Source: Mycobacterium sherrisii (lineage in GTDB: Bacteria; Actinomycetota; Actinomycetes; Mycobacteriales; Mycobacteriaceae). From it: a DNA stretch of 64,000 bases. A model generated the notes under the pieces. The model had not been told where the DNA came from and searched no databases. It saw only the letters and a list, made by a program, of their open reading frames with translations. Location: NCBI RefSeq assembly GCF_002102355.1, contig NZ_LQPT01000023.1, forward strand, positions 79,675 through 143,674, in the 5' to 3' direction. The stretch's first letter is position 1. Every line of letters starts with the position of its first letter. Both the position numbers and the translations under genes were made by a program. Positions 34,247 through 42,841 of this stretch are shown in pieces.

Positions 34247-35551
34247 TCACACCGGCAGTGCGGGCTCGTGGTGCGGGTGGCCCGAGTGTCGGACGGCGGT
34301 CCCCACGAAGGGCGCCCGCAGCGTCGCGACCACGTGACGACGGTTGAAGATCAGCGCGCCGACCGCGATCACTAGATAGCTGCCGCAGAGCACCAGGCGC
34401 CCGGTGGTCGAGGTGATCGGGAACTGAATGGCGAACAGCGCCAACAACGTCCAGGCGGAGATCCGGCTGAAGCGCAGCGCCAAGATGACCGCGATGCCCA
34501 TCAGGGTCTGGCACGCCGTCAACAACACCTCTTCGGTCTGGCGCGCGTCGAGCGCCAGCGAGAGGCCGCCGCCGCCCAGCAGATGGGCCAGCGGCAGCGA
34601 GCCGATCAGCAGGGTCCACTGGTTGACCTTGGACGAGATCAGCGTGGCGATGGCCGCGGTGCCCTTACCGCGCGTGGCGAAAATGATCGCGATGATGAAC
34701 TCGGGCGCCTCTGAAGCCAGTGGCGCCAGCCACTGCACCAGCAGGAACCGATCGATACCCAGCTCGGTGCCGGCGGCGACGAGATTGTCGGCAAACGGTT
34801 TGGCGCACAGCAGGATCACTGCGCCGGCGACCACGAACAGGCTGCCGACGACGAGACGGCGGGTCCGGTCGGAGAGCTCACCCAGCGCGGCGGCGGTGCC
34901 GACCAGGTCGGGCTCCTCCACGTCGCCGTGGCTGACCTTGTAGAGGTAAAAACCGAACCAGGCCAGCAACGCCAACCCCATCGTGAGGTGGATTTCGTCG
35001 GTGACCGGTAGCACGAACGCGACGACACCGGCGATCAGCAGGAAGCCGAGTTCGACGCGGTTTGCCGGCTCGAGCCGCAGGCCGGTGAGTTTCGCGGTGC
35101 CGAACCTGCGTGCGGCGAGGATGCTCACCAGCACCACGACCGGCCAGCCCAACCCCATCAGCAGCCGGTTTGAGCCGGTCATGTTGGCCGCCGCGTACTG
35201 CGTGTAACTCGGGTTGTGGCCGGAGACGTATGCGTAATACAGGTCGACGGCGTATTCCGGCAGCACCGCCACCAATGCGAGGGCCGCAATGGCCAGGCCA
35301 CCCGAGACGTCGATCTGCGCGGCCTCGGCCGCCCAGGCCAGCAGGAAGCTGGCGGATACGACGGCGGCGCCGAAGATCAACAGGGCGGCCACCGGGTCCG
35401 GGTGCAACCCCATGATCCGCACGACGACCGCGGGGGCGATGAAGAGCGCGGTGAGCAGTGCCGACCGGACGAGGGTGCGTCGCGGAAGCCGCCAGGCCCT
35501 CGACACCGCCGTCGCCGCGGCGGGTGCCCTGTCAGTGGCGAGCATCGTCAT
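34247..35551 (-). CDS. CaCA-type cation/calcium antiporter
   Basis: 434 residues with about ten to eleven hydrophobic segments and two acidic alpha-repeat motifs, ALVAVLPEYAVDLYYAY and APLASEAPEFIIAIIFA, typical of the Ca2+/cation antiporter superfamily. It converges on the SagB-type gene with a 23-bp gap. An IdeR-like box lies 142 bp upstream of its start, so it may be iron regulated and linked to the siderophore-like locus, for instance in counter-ion transport. The transported ion is not known. Confidence 0.82.
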   Translation of the reverse strand: MTMLATDRAPAAATAVSRAWRLPRRTLVRSALLTALFIAPAVVVRIMGLHPDPVAALLIFGAAVVSASFLLAWAAEAAQIDVSGGLAIAALALVAVLPEYAVDLYYAYVSGHNPSYTQYAAANMTGSNRLLMGLGWPVVVLVSILAARRFGTAKLTGLRLEPANRVELGFLLIAGVVAFVLPVTDEIHLTMGLALLAWFGFYLYKVSHGDVEEPDLVGTAAALGELSDRTRRLVVGSLFVVAGAVILLCAKPFADNLVAAGTELGIDRFLLVQWLAPLASEAPEFIIAIIFATRGKGTAAIATLISSKVNQWTLLIGSLPLAHLLGGGGLSLALDARQTEEVLLTACQTLMGIAVILALRFSRISAWTLLALFAIQFPITSTTGRLVLCGSYLVIAVGALIFNRRHVVATLRAPFVGTAVRHSGHPHHEPALPV

Positions 35552-36080
35552 CCTTGTGTTCGAACGGGCGCCGATCGCGATGGCTGCTCGCCCACGGTAC
35601 CCGGAATGCCGACCCCCAGCAACGCTCTAAGTACACCAAGCGACGGCCTCCGCCCGCCTATCTTTGCTGACCAGAGTACCCAATATGAGAAGTTAGGCGG
35701 CGCTAACTTAATTGTGTGGCAAACCTGCCGCGGTGTCTTGCCGGTGGTCGGCTGCGGTGGGCCGGCCTCGAGACGGCCGTGCCGCGGCCCCGAGCGGCAC
35801 CTAGGGGTTGCTGAAGATCAGCGGTATCCGGCGTGTCCGGCGTGTCCCAAAGGGTTCGCCGGCTCAGCTATCCGGCCCCATGGCCGCCGCCGCGACCTGG
35901 TCGAGCACCACCTGTCGGCAACCTCATGAACTCCGTACGACAGCACGGGTTCTCGATCGCGAGTTTCCGGATGGTCCATGAAGCGCACACGCAACGCGTC
36001 TGCCTCGAGTTTTCGATTATTTGAGTTAATCTGTCGAATGTTCGCTATAACAGTAGAAACTTGGTCGGCAAGGAGTCAAC
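35552..36080. other. Gap between the CaCA antiporter and iclR genes
   Basis: This 529-bp stretch shows no convincing gene on either strand. It contains the IdeR-like box at 35693-35711, a short direct repeat CCGGCGTGT at about 35829-35848 and, at the right end, an AAGGAG ribosome binding site for the IclR gene. Confidence 0.5.
35693..35711. promoter_or_regulatory. Second IdeR-like iron box upstream of the CaCA antiporter
   Basis: TTAGGCGGCGCTAACTTAA matches the mycobacterial iron box at 14 of 19 positions, and sits in a longer perfect inverted repeat AAGTTAG-N6-CTAACTT (35690-35709). Its central six bases differ from the consensus, so IdeR affinity needs testing. The nearest start is the leftward CaCA gene; the iclR gene lies 370 bp to the right. 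Confidence 0.55.
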
Positions 36081-36980
36081 ATTCGCGGATCAACCTCGGC
36101 GCCGACCGCGCGGGTCCTCGATGTCGTCGAGCTGTTGGCGCGGTCTGCACATGCGTGGCCGCGCTTCTCCGACGTCGTGCGTGAGCTGGAGCTGACGCAG
36201 GGGACGGTGCATGCCATCCTCAAGACGCTCTGCGACCGCGGCTGGGCCAGCCGTGATCCCATCACCAAGACATTCAGCCTGGGTCCCGCGTTCGCCGTGG
36301 TGGCCGCGCGGATGGACAACGCCCGCCCGCTCGCGCATGCCGCCCGGGCGGCGGCGGTGCGCCTTTCGCGCGAGGTCGGCTATGCCGGTTCGGTCGTCGA
36401 GCGCTTCGGTGAGTCGTTGGTAGTCACGGCCTTTGAGGGCAGCCCCGCCACCCAACCCGCCGGCATACCCGGCGATCGCATCCCGTACACGCCGCCGTTC
36501 GGCGTGGCATTCGCCGCCTGGGACAGCGACGAGGAGCGGCGCGCGTGGATCCGCCGGGGCACGGGCGGCAACGCCGATCGGGTCCGGCGACTGGAACACG
36601 TGTTGGCGCGCACCCGCGAGCGCGGGTTCGACGTCGACTGGACCACACCAGCACTGGCCCAGGCCGTCCAGGTGGTCGGCACGTTGGACAGCAACGCGAT
36701 GCCGACGCCGGTGCGCCACATCCTGGATCAGTTGCTCGTCGAGTTCACCACGATCGGCTTCCTGTCCGACGACAATCCCGGACGCCGCAAGCAGCCCGTC
36801 GTGACCATCGCCGCACCGGTTTTCGATCACCGCGGCCACGTCGCTCTGATGCTCGCCGTGCATCCGCTGTCCCCCCTGAGCGCGCGACAGATTCAAATCA
36901 TCGGCGAGAAGCTGGTCGAGGAGACCACCGCGATCAGCGAAGCCCAGCAACACCCGGCGGTGGTGGACCTCGGAGAGTGA
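36081..36980 (+). CDS. IclR family transcriptional regulator, probable ATT start
   Basis: About 299 residues if read from ATT 36081. The segment TARVLDVVELLARSAHAWPRFSDVVRELELTQGTVHAILKTL is an IclR winged helix. The first conventional start, a TTG at 36135, would remove the first helix. A perfect AAGGAG (36070-36075) sits five bases before the ATT, and no ATG/GTG/TTG occurs between them. I therefore place the start at the ATT, like the rare ATT starts of infC. The C-terminal half is an IclR effector domain. No divergent partner is adjacent; the target is unknown. Confidence 0.75.
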   Translation: MRGSTSAPTARVLDVVELLARSAHAWPRFSDVVRELELTQGTVHAILKTLCDRGWASRDPITKTFSLGPAFAVVAARMDNARPLAHAARAAAVRLSREVGYAGSVVERFGESLVVTAFEGSPATQPAGIPGDRIPYTPPFGVAFAAWDSDEERRAWIRRGTGGNADRVRRLEHVLARTRERGFDVDWTTPALAQAVQVVGTLDSNAMPTPVRHILDQLLVEFTTIGFLSDDNPGRRKQPVVTIAAPVFDHRGHVALMLAVHPLSPLSARQIQIIGEKLVEETTAISEAQQHPAVVDLGE

Positions 36981-37003
36981 AACGCGATCACGAATTCAGC
37001 CCG

Positions 37004-37576
37004 CTAGGCCTCCCGTAAGGACGGCAGCGCAGCGTCAAACGCGTTGAGCGTTACCGCCACCATGGAGAAACAGCCCACGAGAAACACGATCTCGGCAACA
37101 CCCTGTTCACCGAAGCGCGCGGTGGCGGCTCGGTAGGTGGACTCGGGCAGGACACCGCCGCGGTTGAGCGCGGCGGCCACGTCGTAGGCAACCCGCTCGT
37201 CATCGGTCAGATCCGCGGGACGTTCGCCGGCGGCGACGGCGGAAATCTTGTCGTCGGAAAGCCCGGCGCGCCGGGCGAAGTACTCGTGTCCGTCGATGGC
37301 ATACCTCGCACCGAATTTGGCGACAGTGATCAAGATGACCATTTGGTGGACGGCTTCGGGCAGGACGCGGAAATCCCACAGCGACTTGTTGAATGCCCAA
37401 GCCGGCGTGCCGAATTGGGGGAAATGCAGCCACGGGTTGAACGGCCCGAGCAGAGCACCGCCTGGGCCGCGTGCGACGAGTCCGCCGAAGCTCTTGTCGA
37501 CTACCTCGGTGATGTCGTGATACAGACGCTGTTGCTCGGAGCTCAAGCTGTGCGGGGGGAGAGGCGGTAAACGCAT
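37004..37576 (-). CDS. Carboxymuconolactone decarboxylase (AhpD-like) family protein
   Basis: 190 residues, all-helical, with the CMD-family core VHQMVILITVAKFGARYAIDGHEYFARRAGLSDDKI and a second hydrophobic helix EIVFLVGCFSMVAVTLNAF. The CxxC redox pair of AhpD is not present, so a peroxidase function like AhpD is unlikely. Some members act in aromatic degradation; others are uncharacterised. It is divergent from the LysR gene at 37698, which probably regulates it. Confidence 0.75.
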   Translation of the reverse strand: MRLPPLPPHSLSSEQQRLYHDITEVVDKSFGGLVARGPGGALLGPFNPWLHFPQFGTPAWAFNKSLWDFRVLPEAVHQMVILITVAKFGARYAIDGHEYFARRAGLSDDKISAVAAGERPADLTDDERVAYDVAAALNRGGVLPESTYRAATARFGEQGVAEIVFLVGCFSMVAVTLNAFDAALPSLREA

Positions 37577-37655
37577 CCGGCTTCCTTTCCTGTTCTGCTC
37601 TCAGACAACATTCGGGTACGCCCGCCGTCCACGACCGATCGCCGACCAGTGGTAA

Positions 37656-37666
37656 GCAACGCTTCC
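37656..37666. promoter_or_regulatory. Possible LysR-type binding site
   Basis: AAGC-AAC-GCTT is a short perfect inverted repeat in the 121-bp gap between the divergent CMD and lysR genes, 32 bp before the lysR ATG. Size and place fit a LysR recognition site, but the repeat is short. Confidence 0.3.
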
Positions 37667-37697
37667 TACGGGGGGTGGTGGAATTTAGGCTCAGGGC

Positions 37698-38654
37698 ATG
37701 GAACTGCGGCAACTGCGTTACTTCGTGGCCGTGGCGGAGGAACCGCATTTTGGGCGTGCTGCGCAGCGGGTGCATATTTCCGGTCCTGCGCTCTCACAAC
37801 AAATCCTCGCCCTGGAGCGCGAATTGGGCACGGAGCTGCTCGTGCGGGATCGTCGCAGTGTTCGGCTCAGCGCGGCCGGTCAATCGCTGCTCGGCGACGC
37901 GCGCAGGATTCTTCGGCTTGCCGACGACGCCAAGCTAGGGGTGCAGCGGACCGCTGAACAACGTGCTCCTGTGCGGCTGGGGTATGTCAGCTGGTTGCCC
38001 GACGGCCTCAACTCGGCGGTGGGGTCTTCGGTGTCACTGCGAATCGATGAATGGGTGCTGCCCTCCCATGTACAGGCCGACCGGGTTGCCGAAGGCACTC
38101 TCGACATCGGGCTGGCCTGGATCACCGCGGAGCAAGCCCGGGCGCGCGATCTCACCGCGCATCTGCTGCGCGCTGAACGCCTGGATGCGGTGCTACCCGT
38201 AAGCGCATCGTCGGAAGTTGTTGCAGCGCGAAGGCTAACGGCGCTTGTCGACCCTGATGTGGCGGCGTGGTGGTCGTGGAATCGATTCGCCGAGGCATTC
38301 GCCGTCGACACCGGTGCCCGGCTCGTACGGATCGATGACGGCGGCATCACCGGTGATGCGTTCTACGCACACGTCCGCAGAATCCGCGGACCGGTGCTCG
38401 CGTCCCCAAAACGCCATACCGCTGTCACCCCACCCAGTCTTTCGCAGCGCCCGGTTGCCGAACCCGTTCCGCTATGGACGTGGTCACTACTGCATCGCAA
38501 CGACGACGACCGGGCCGCTATTCGCGAGGTGGTTGATTCGCTGCTTGCCTTGGCTCGTGTCCGAGGTTGGCTGGTGCCGCCCACCCAGCGATGGTGGGTC
38601 CCCGCCGACGATCCACACCGTGCGGCGCTCGATCCCGGGTCGGACCTGCGCTAG
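37698..38654 (+). CDS. LysR family transcriptional regulator
   Basis: 318 residues. The N-terminal winged HTH (MELRQLRYFVAVAEEPHFGRAAQRVHISGPALSQQI) is characteristic of LysR proteins, followed by a shorter than average effector domain beginning near PVRLGYVSWL. It is divergent from the CMD-family gene and upstream, on the same strand, of the PrpD-like gene. Regulation of the CMD gene is the usual arrangement. The inducer is unknown. Confidence 0.87.
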   Translation: MELRQLRYFVAVAEEPHFGRAAQRVHISGPALSQQILALERELGTELLVRDRRSVRLSAAGQSLLGDARRILRLADDAKLGVQRTAEQRAPVRLGYVSWLPDGLNSAVGSSVSLRIDEWVLPSHVQADRVAEGTLDIGLAWITAEQARARDLTAHLLRAERLDAVLPVSASSEVVAARRLTALVDPDVAAWWSWNRFAEAFAVDTGARLVRIDDGGITGDAFYAHVRRIRGPVLASPKRHTAVTPPSLSQRPVAEPVPLWTWSLLHRNDDDRAAIREVVDSLLALARVRGWLVPPTQRWWVPADDPHRAALDPGSDLR

Positions 38655-38745
38655 GAAGTTCAGTCAAGGACAGCTAAGGAGCCGGTCCTGGACGTCACGG
38701 TCCGAACGCGCTTGAGTCAACGAACGGGCGAAAGGGCGAAAAGCG

Positions 38746-40152
38746 ATGCGAAGCGGCTATGTTGTGGATGATCTCGCTGAATTCGTCGTCGGTGCAAAGC
38801 AATCGGACCTGAGCCCGCGGCAGCGGGAACTGCTGAAGCGCAATGTGCTCGACAGCGTCGCCTGCGCCGTCGGCGCGTTGGGCGGTGAACTCATCCCGAC
38901 GATCCGTGCGCACGCCCAACAATTCGGCGGCACGCCCTCGGCGACTCTCGTCGGCGGCGGTCGCACCTCGGTGGATCAGGCCGCGTTCTTCAATACGGTG
39001 CTGGTGCGCTATCCCGATCTGCTCGACACCTACCTGACCGTGGGAGGTCTTTGCCATCCGGCCGACAACTTCGGTGCGGTCCTTGCCGTGGCCGAGCACG
39101 TCGGCGCGGGCGGAGCCGATTTCCTGCTCGCCCTCGCGGTCGCCTACGAGCTCCAATGCCGGTTCAGTGCAAAGGTTCCCGTGATGGCCCGCGGACTCAA
39201 CCATGCCCTGCAACTGGCGATGTCGGTTGCGGCGGGCTCGGCGCGACTGCTCGGGTTGGACGCGGCCGGCACCGCCAACGCCATTGCGGCCGCGACGGCC
39301 GACAACGTTTCCCTGGCCGCGGTCCACACCGAACCGGTGTCGGCGTGGAAAGGGATCTCGCCGGCGATCACCGGCATGCGCGCCGTGTACACGACGATCC
39401 TGGCCGGGCGGGGCATCACCGGACCCAGGTCGCTGTTCGACGGCCCGAACGGTCTGGTTCAACTCTTCGACCAGCCAATCGATTTCGACACCAGTGACCG
39501 ACGACTCGGCTCCGTCGAGCGGACCTACCTCAAGAAGTACTGCGCGCTGATCCACGGACAGGCGATCATCGAGGCGCTGTTGACGATTCGAGCCGACCAC
39601 GAGCTGACCGGTGACGACATCGCGAACGTGAGGATCGATGTTTTCCAGACCGGCTATGACATCGCCGGCGGAGGAGCATATGGCAGCAAGGATCATCCGG
39701 AAACCAAGGAGCAAGCCGACTACAACCTCAAGTACCTGAGCGCGGTTGCACTGCTCGACGGCGGCGTCGGCCCCGAACAGCTTGAGACCGAACGTGTTCG
39801 GCGCAGCGACGTCCAGCAGCTGTTGACCCGGGTCGAGGTCGTCGCTGCGGCCGATCTGACCGCGGACTACCCGGACCGCACCGCCGTGCGAGTGCAGGTG
39901 CGCACCCGCGACGGACGCGAATTCAACCGGGAGGAAAGCGATTACGAAGGGTCACCGACGCGCCCGATGTCGTGGGGTCGGGTCGTGGCAAAGTTCCACT
40001 GGCTGTCCGCGCCGTGCTGCGATGAGCCGCTGCGGGCCGACATCGTCGCCGCCGTCGACCACCTCGAACAGATCCCGGTCGCCGAGCTCACCCGCCTGCT
40101 GGCCGCGGTGAGCCCCGCGCCGCGGCGGCCCCGCGGACATCCACGCTTTTGA
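38746..40152 (+). CDS. MmgE/PrpD family protein
   Basis: 468 residues with MmgE/PrpD features: the N-terminal LAEFVVGAKQSDLSPRQRELLKRNVLDSVACAVGA helix bundle, NTVLVRYPDLLDTY, and the LKKYCALIHGQAIIEALLTIR segment of the second domain. Members include 2-methylcitrate dehydratase and cis-aconitate decarboxylase. No other methylcitrate cycle gene is next to it, so it may act on another tricarboxylic acid. The ATG at 38746 is 91 bp from the lysR stop. Confidence 0.8.
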   Translation: MRSGYVVDDLAEFVVGAKQSDLSPRQRELLKRNVLDSVACAVGALGGELIPTIRAHAQQFGGTPSATLVGGGRTSVDQAAFFNTVLVRYPDLLDTYLTVGGLCHPADNFGAVLAVAEHVGAGGADFLLALAVAYELQCRFSAKVPVMARGLNHALQLAMSVAAGSARLLGLDAAGTANAIAAATADNVSLAAVHTEPVSAWKGISPAITGMRAVYTTILAGRGITGPRSLFDGPNGLVQLFDQPIDFDTSDRRLGSVERTYLKKYCALIHGQAIIEALLTIRADHELTGDDIANVRIDVFQTGYDIAGGGAYGSKDHPETKEQADYNLKYLSAVALLDGGVGPEQLETERVRRSDVQQLLTRVEVVAAADLTADYPDRTAVRVQVRTRDGREFNREESDYEGSPTRPMSWGRVVAKFHWLSAPCCDEPLRADIVAAVDHLEQIPVAELTRLLAAVSPAPRRPRGHPRF

Positions 40153-40202
40153 CCTCCGCGTGGCCCCTTGCATCGGTTGCGGCGCGCGGTGAATGATCGG
40201 CC

Positions 40203-40967
40203 ATGCGCAAAGATCACGGCATGAACCGTTGGGAGCTGGCGACCTGCGCGCTGGCGGGCCACGTCACCTACGCGCCCGACGACCAAGCCCTGGCGGACCG
40301 GCTGAGCGGCACGACCGGGCTGGGCGAAGTGTGGCGCTGTCTGCGGTGCGCAGAGTTCATCGTCGGTGAACCGCACGGTCGGGGCCGCGCCGAGGATGCT
40401 CCACTGATCATGCGCGGCAAGGCGTTACGGCAGGCGATCATCATCCGTGCGCTGGCGATCGAGCGCCTGTTTCGGGCGGTGGTGATCATGCTTGCGGCAT
40501 ACGCGGTGTGGAAGTTCCGCGGCGCCCGCGGCGCCATCCAGGCCACCCTGGACCGCGACCTGCCGGTCTTCCGCGCCGCGGGCTTCAAGGTCGATCAGAT
40601 GACGATTGTGCACGAGCTGGAAAAAGCGCTTGCCGCCAAACCGTCGACGCTGGTGCTGCTGACCCTGATGCTGGCCGGCTACGCGCTGATCGAGGTGCTC
40701 GAAGCCGTCGGATTGTGGTTGCTCAAACGCTGGGGCGAATATTTCGCCGTGATAGCGACCTCGGTCTTCTTGCCGCTGGAAATCCACGACCTGGCCAAAG
40801 GCATCACGATGACGCGGGTGGTGACGCTGGGCGTCAACGTTGCGGCGGTGATCTATCTGCTGGTCTCCAAGCGGCTGTTCGGCCTGCGCGGTGGCCGCAA
40901 GGCCTACGACGAGGAGCGTCGCGGCGAGCTGCTCCTCGACGTCGAACGCGCTGCCACGACGACCTGA
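40203..40967 (+). CDS. DUF2127 membrane protein (Rv0090-like)
   Basis: 254 residues. An N-terminal cytoplasmic part contains CALAGH and CLRC, a possible small metal-binding motif. Three to four hydrophobic segments follow, with LVLLTLMLAGYALIEVLEAVGLW and GEYFAVIATSVFLPLEIHDLAKG typical of DUF2127. In M. tuberculosis, as I recall, the same type of gene (Rv0090) lies directly before the mtn gene, and the same order is seen here. An alternative ATG lies six codons downstream. Function unknown. Confidence 0.8.
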   Translation: MRKDHGMNRWELATCALAGHVTYAPDDQALADRLSGTTGLGEVWRCLRCAEFIVGEPHGRGRAEDAPLIMRGKALRQAIIIRALAIERLFRAVVIMLAAYAVWKFRGARGAIQATLDRDLPVFRAAGFKVDQMTIVHELEKALAAKPSTLVLLTLMLAGYALIEVLEAVGLWLLKRWGEYFAVIATSVFLPLEIHDLAKGITMTRVVTLGVNVAAVIYLLVSKRLFGLRGGRKAYDEERRGELLLDVERAATTT

Positions 40968-41148
40968 CGGCGCTGGCTCCGGCAAGGAAGGACACGGGAA
41001 TTTGTGACCGGGAGAACCGGTTGCACTGTGCGCTATGCCACAAGGCGGGTTCGCGCGGCGTTAACTTTGCTGCTGCACATTTGTAAAACAGCCGGGGTGC
41101 AATTGGAAACAGTCGGCTGACTAGGTCGATAGGAGGAGGGTTGAGACT

Positions 41149-41313
41149 GTGGTGACACTGCAGACTTTGATCAACCAGGGCTCTGGCAACCTCGACGTAG
41201 TGGCCCCCATCAAGGAGCGCGCGTGTAGCGCGCTGCAGGTCGTCATGCGGAGCAGGTCACGCGCGCAGGCTGGAGAGCCGCGCGTGATGCGCCGGGGCGC
41301 GGAGCGCTGCTGA
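41149..41313 (+). CDS. Small hypothetical protein (54 aa)
   Basis: A tandem GTG-GTG start at 41149 is preceded by a strong AGGAGGAGG sequence (41131-41139). It opens a 54-codon frame ending at TGA 41311-41313. The predicted protein is basic in its second half (RSRSRAQAGEPRVMRRGAE) and ends in cysteine, with no recognised domain. It lies in the 438-bp gap between the DUF2127 gene and mtn and may be the first part of the mtn transcript. The Shine-Dalgarno sequence is the main evidence. Confidence 0.4.
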   Translation: MVTLQTLINQGSGNLDVVAPIKERACSALQVVMRSRSRAQAGEPRVMRRGAERC

Positions 41314-41405
41314 CGTCCCGATCGGGTCGATAGACTCGCCGACGGCGCCGCCACCGATGGCCCGCGCCCGGCGAGGGGAGTCCAGGTGCGTCCGAGCGAA
41401 TCTCG

Positions 41406-42161
41406 GTGACGATCGGCATTGTGTGCGCGATCCCGCAGGAGCTTGCCTATCTGCGCGGCATGCTGTCGACCGAGCGTCACGAGCGGGTTGCGCAGCTCAG
41501 TTTTGAGGCCGGTGACCTGGGCACGCACCGGGTGGTGCTGGCGGCCGCCGGTATGGGCAAGGTCAACTCCGCATTGGTGGCGACCTTGCTCGCTGACCGA
41601 TTCGGTTGCCGCCCAATAGTTTTCACCGGTGTTGCCGGCGGACTGGACCCGAAGTTGGGTATCGGCGACATTGTCGTCGCCGATCATGTGGTGCAGCACG
41701 ATGCAGGGGTCATCGAGGATGGACGGCTGCGTCGCTACCAGCCCGGGCACGTCCCGTTCATCAACCCGACCGATCGGTTCGGGTACCCGGTCGACCCCGA
41801 ACTCCTCGGTCGCGTCCGGCGCCGCTTGGCGGGGTTCACGCTGCCGGCACTGCTCCCCGCGGCGGGCGGCACGGGCGTGGCGCCGCGGATCACCTACGGG
41901 ACGGTCTTGAGCGGTGATCAGTATCTGCATTGCGAAGCCACCCGCAATCGGTGGCACGACGAATACGGCGCCCTGGCCGTCGAAATGGAGGGCGGCGCAC
42001 TGGCCCAGGTGTGCGAGGCCTTCGCGATACCGTGGCTGGTGATCCGGGCGCTGTCCGACCTGGCCGGCGTCGACTCCGGCGTCGACTTCAACCTGTTCGC
42101 CGAGACGGTCGCGATCAACTCTGCGCGGGTGTTGCTGCACCTGTTGAAGGAGCTGAGCTGA
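41406..42161 (+). CDS. mtn: 5'-methylthioadenosine/S-adenosylhomocysteine nucleosidase
   Basis: 251 residues from GTG 41406. It starts with [11 protein letters not shown], and has [19 protein letters not shown] in the phosphorylase/nucleosidase fold, [11 protein letters not shown] with the ribose-binding Met-Glu, and the catalytic aspartate in RALSDLAG. The enzyme removes adenine from methylthioadenosine and S-adenosylhomocysteine in methionine salvage. It corresponds to mycobacterial mtn (Rv0091). The 3' end overlaps the convergent CGNR gene by 47 bp. Confidence 0.92.
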   Translation: MTIGIVCAIPQELAYLRGMLSTERHERVAQLSFEAGDLGTHRVVLAAAGMGKVNSALVATLLADRFGCRPIVFTGVAGGLDPKLGIGDIVVADHVVQHDAGVIEDGRLRRYQPGHVPFINPTDRFGYPVDPELLGRVRRRLAGFTLPALLPAAGGTGVAPRITYGTVLSGDQYLHCEATRNRWHDEYGALAVEMEGGALAQVCEAFAIPWLVIRALSDLAGVDSGVDFNLFAETVAINSARVLLHLLKELS

Positions 42162-42756
42162 CCGCACCGCCGTCCACGGCGCGTTCACGCAGCCGCCGGC
42201 GCGCCCGGGACGCCCGCAGGTTGGCCACGTTGCCGCACGTCTTCGCGTTGCACCAGACCCCGCTGTTGTTCTTGGAGCGGTCGTAGAAGGTCGTCTCACA
42301 GGGGTCGTTGCGGCATTGCTTGAGGCGCCGCCAGGTGTCGGCCTGTTGGCTGAGCAGGATCTCACCCCAGATCGCCGACGCCAGCCAGCGCCAGCCGCTC
42401 CCCGCGGGGTCCAGGCGTACCTCGCCGGTGCCGGACACCGCGAAGCACGCCGCGACCGAGTCGGGGCCGGCCCCGGCAGCCTCTTCCCGGCGTACCAGCC
42501 GCGCGACGGTGCCGCGCAAGGCGCGAAGTTTCGGCAGATCCTGCTCGGCCAGCCGCGGCGGTTCGACGGGAGCGCCCCGCTGCGCCGACCAGATCTTGCC
42601 GGCACGGTCGGCCCACTCCTGCGCGGGCGCGAGGTCTTCCAGCAGATCGGAGCCATAGTGCGGCACCGCGACGGTGTTGAGGAAGTCCTGCACCAGCCCA
42701 AGTCCACCGGGTGCCGAGGCGGCCTTGTAGCGCTGTGATGCAAACCATTCAGACAT
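42115..42756 (-). CDS. CGNR zinc-finger (ABATE domain) regulator
   Basis: About 213 residues from the ATG encoding MSEWF; an ATG two codons upstream is possible. The N-terminal ABATE domain ([11 protein letters not shown]...) is followed by a C-terminal CGNR zinc finger: [18 protein letters not shown], then [19 protein letters not shown], giving four cysteines for zinc. These proteins are probable transcription regulators with a stress-related N-terminal sensor. It is divergent from an SDR gene, with a repeated TTGACTAYGTCA element in between, which is the probable operator. The C-terminal tail overlaps the mtn gene. Confidence 0.85.
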   Translation of the reverse strand: MSEWFASQRYKAASAPGGLGLVQDFLNTVAVPHYGSDLLEDLAPAQEWADRAGKIWSAQRGAPVEPPRLAEQDLPKLRALRGTVARLVRREEAAGAGPDSVAACFAVSGTGEVRLDPAGSGWRWLASAIWGEILLSQQADTWRRLKQCRNDPCETTFYDRSKNNSGVWCNAKTCGNVANLRASRARRRLRERAVDGGAVSSAPSTGAATPAQS

Positions 42757-42769
42757 AACCAAATGCTAC

Positions 42770-42829
42770 TTGACTATGTCATGGTCGCCAACTACGTTGA
42801 CAGAACCAAAGCAGGTTTGACTACGTCAA
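42770..42829. promoter_or_regulatory. Repeated operator between CGNR regulator and SDR
   Basis: TTGACTATGTCA (42770-42781) and TTGACTACGTCAA (42817-42829) are two copies of a near-palindrome, TTGAC-TAC-GTCAA being perfect. The second copy touches the AAGGAG ribosome binding site (42828-42833) of the SDR gene. A related CTACGTTGACA lies between them. This fits repression of the SDR and autoregulation by the CGNR protein. Confidence 0.5.
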
Positions 42830-42841
42830 GGAGAGTGCATC

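Noticed and set aside
35552-36080. Remnant transposon in the gap before iclR
   Set aside because: No inverted terminal repeats, target duplication or transposase-like frame was found.
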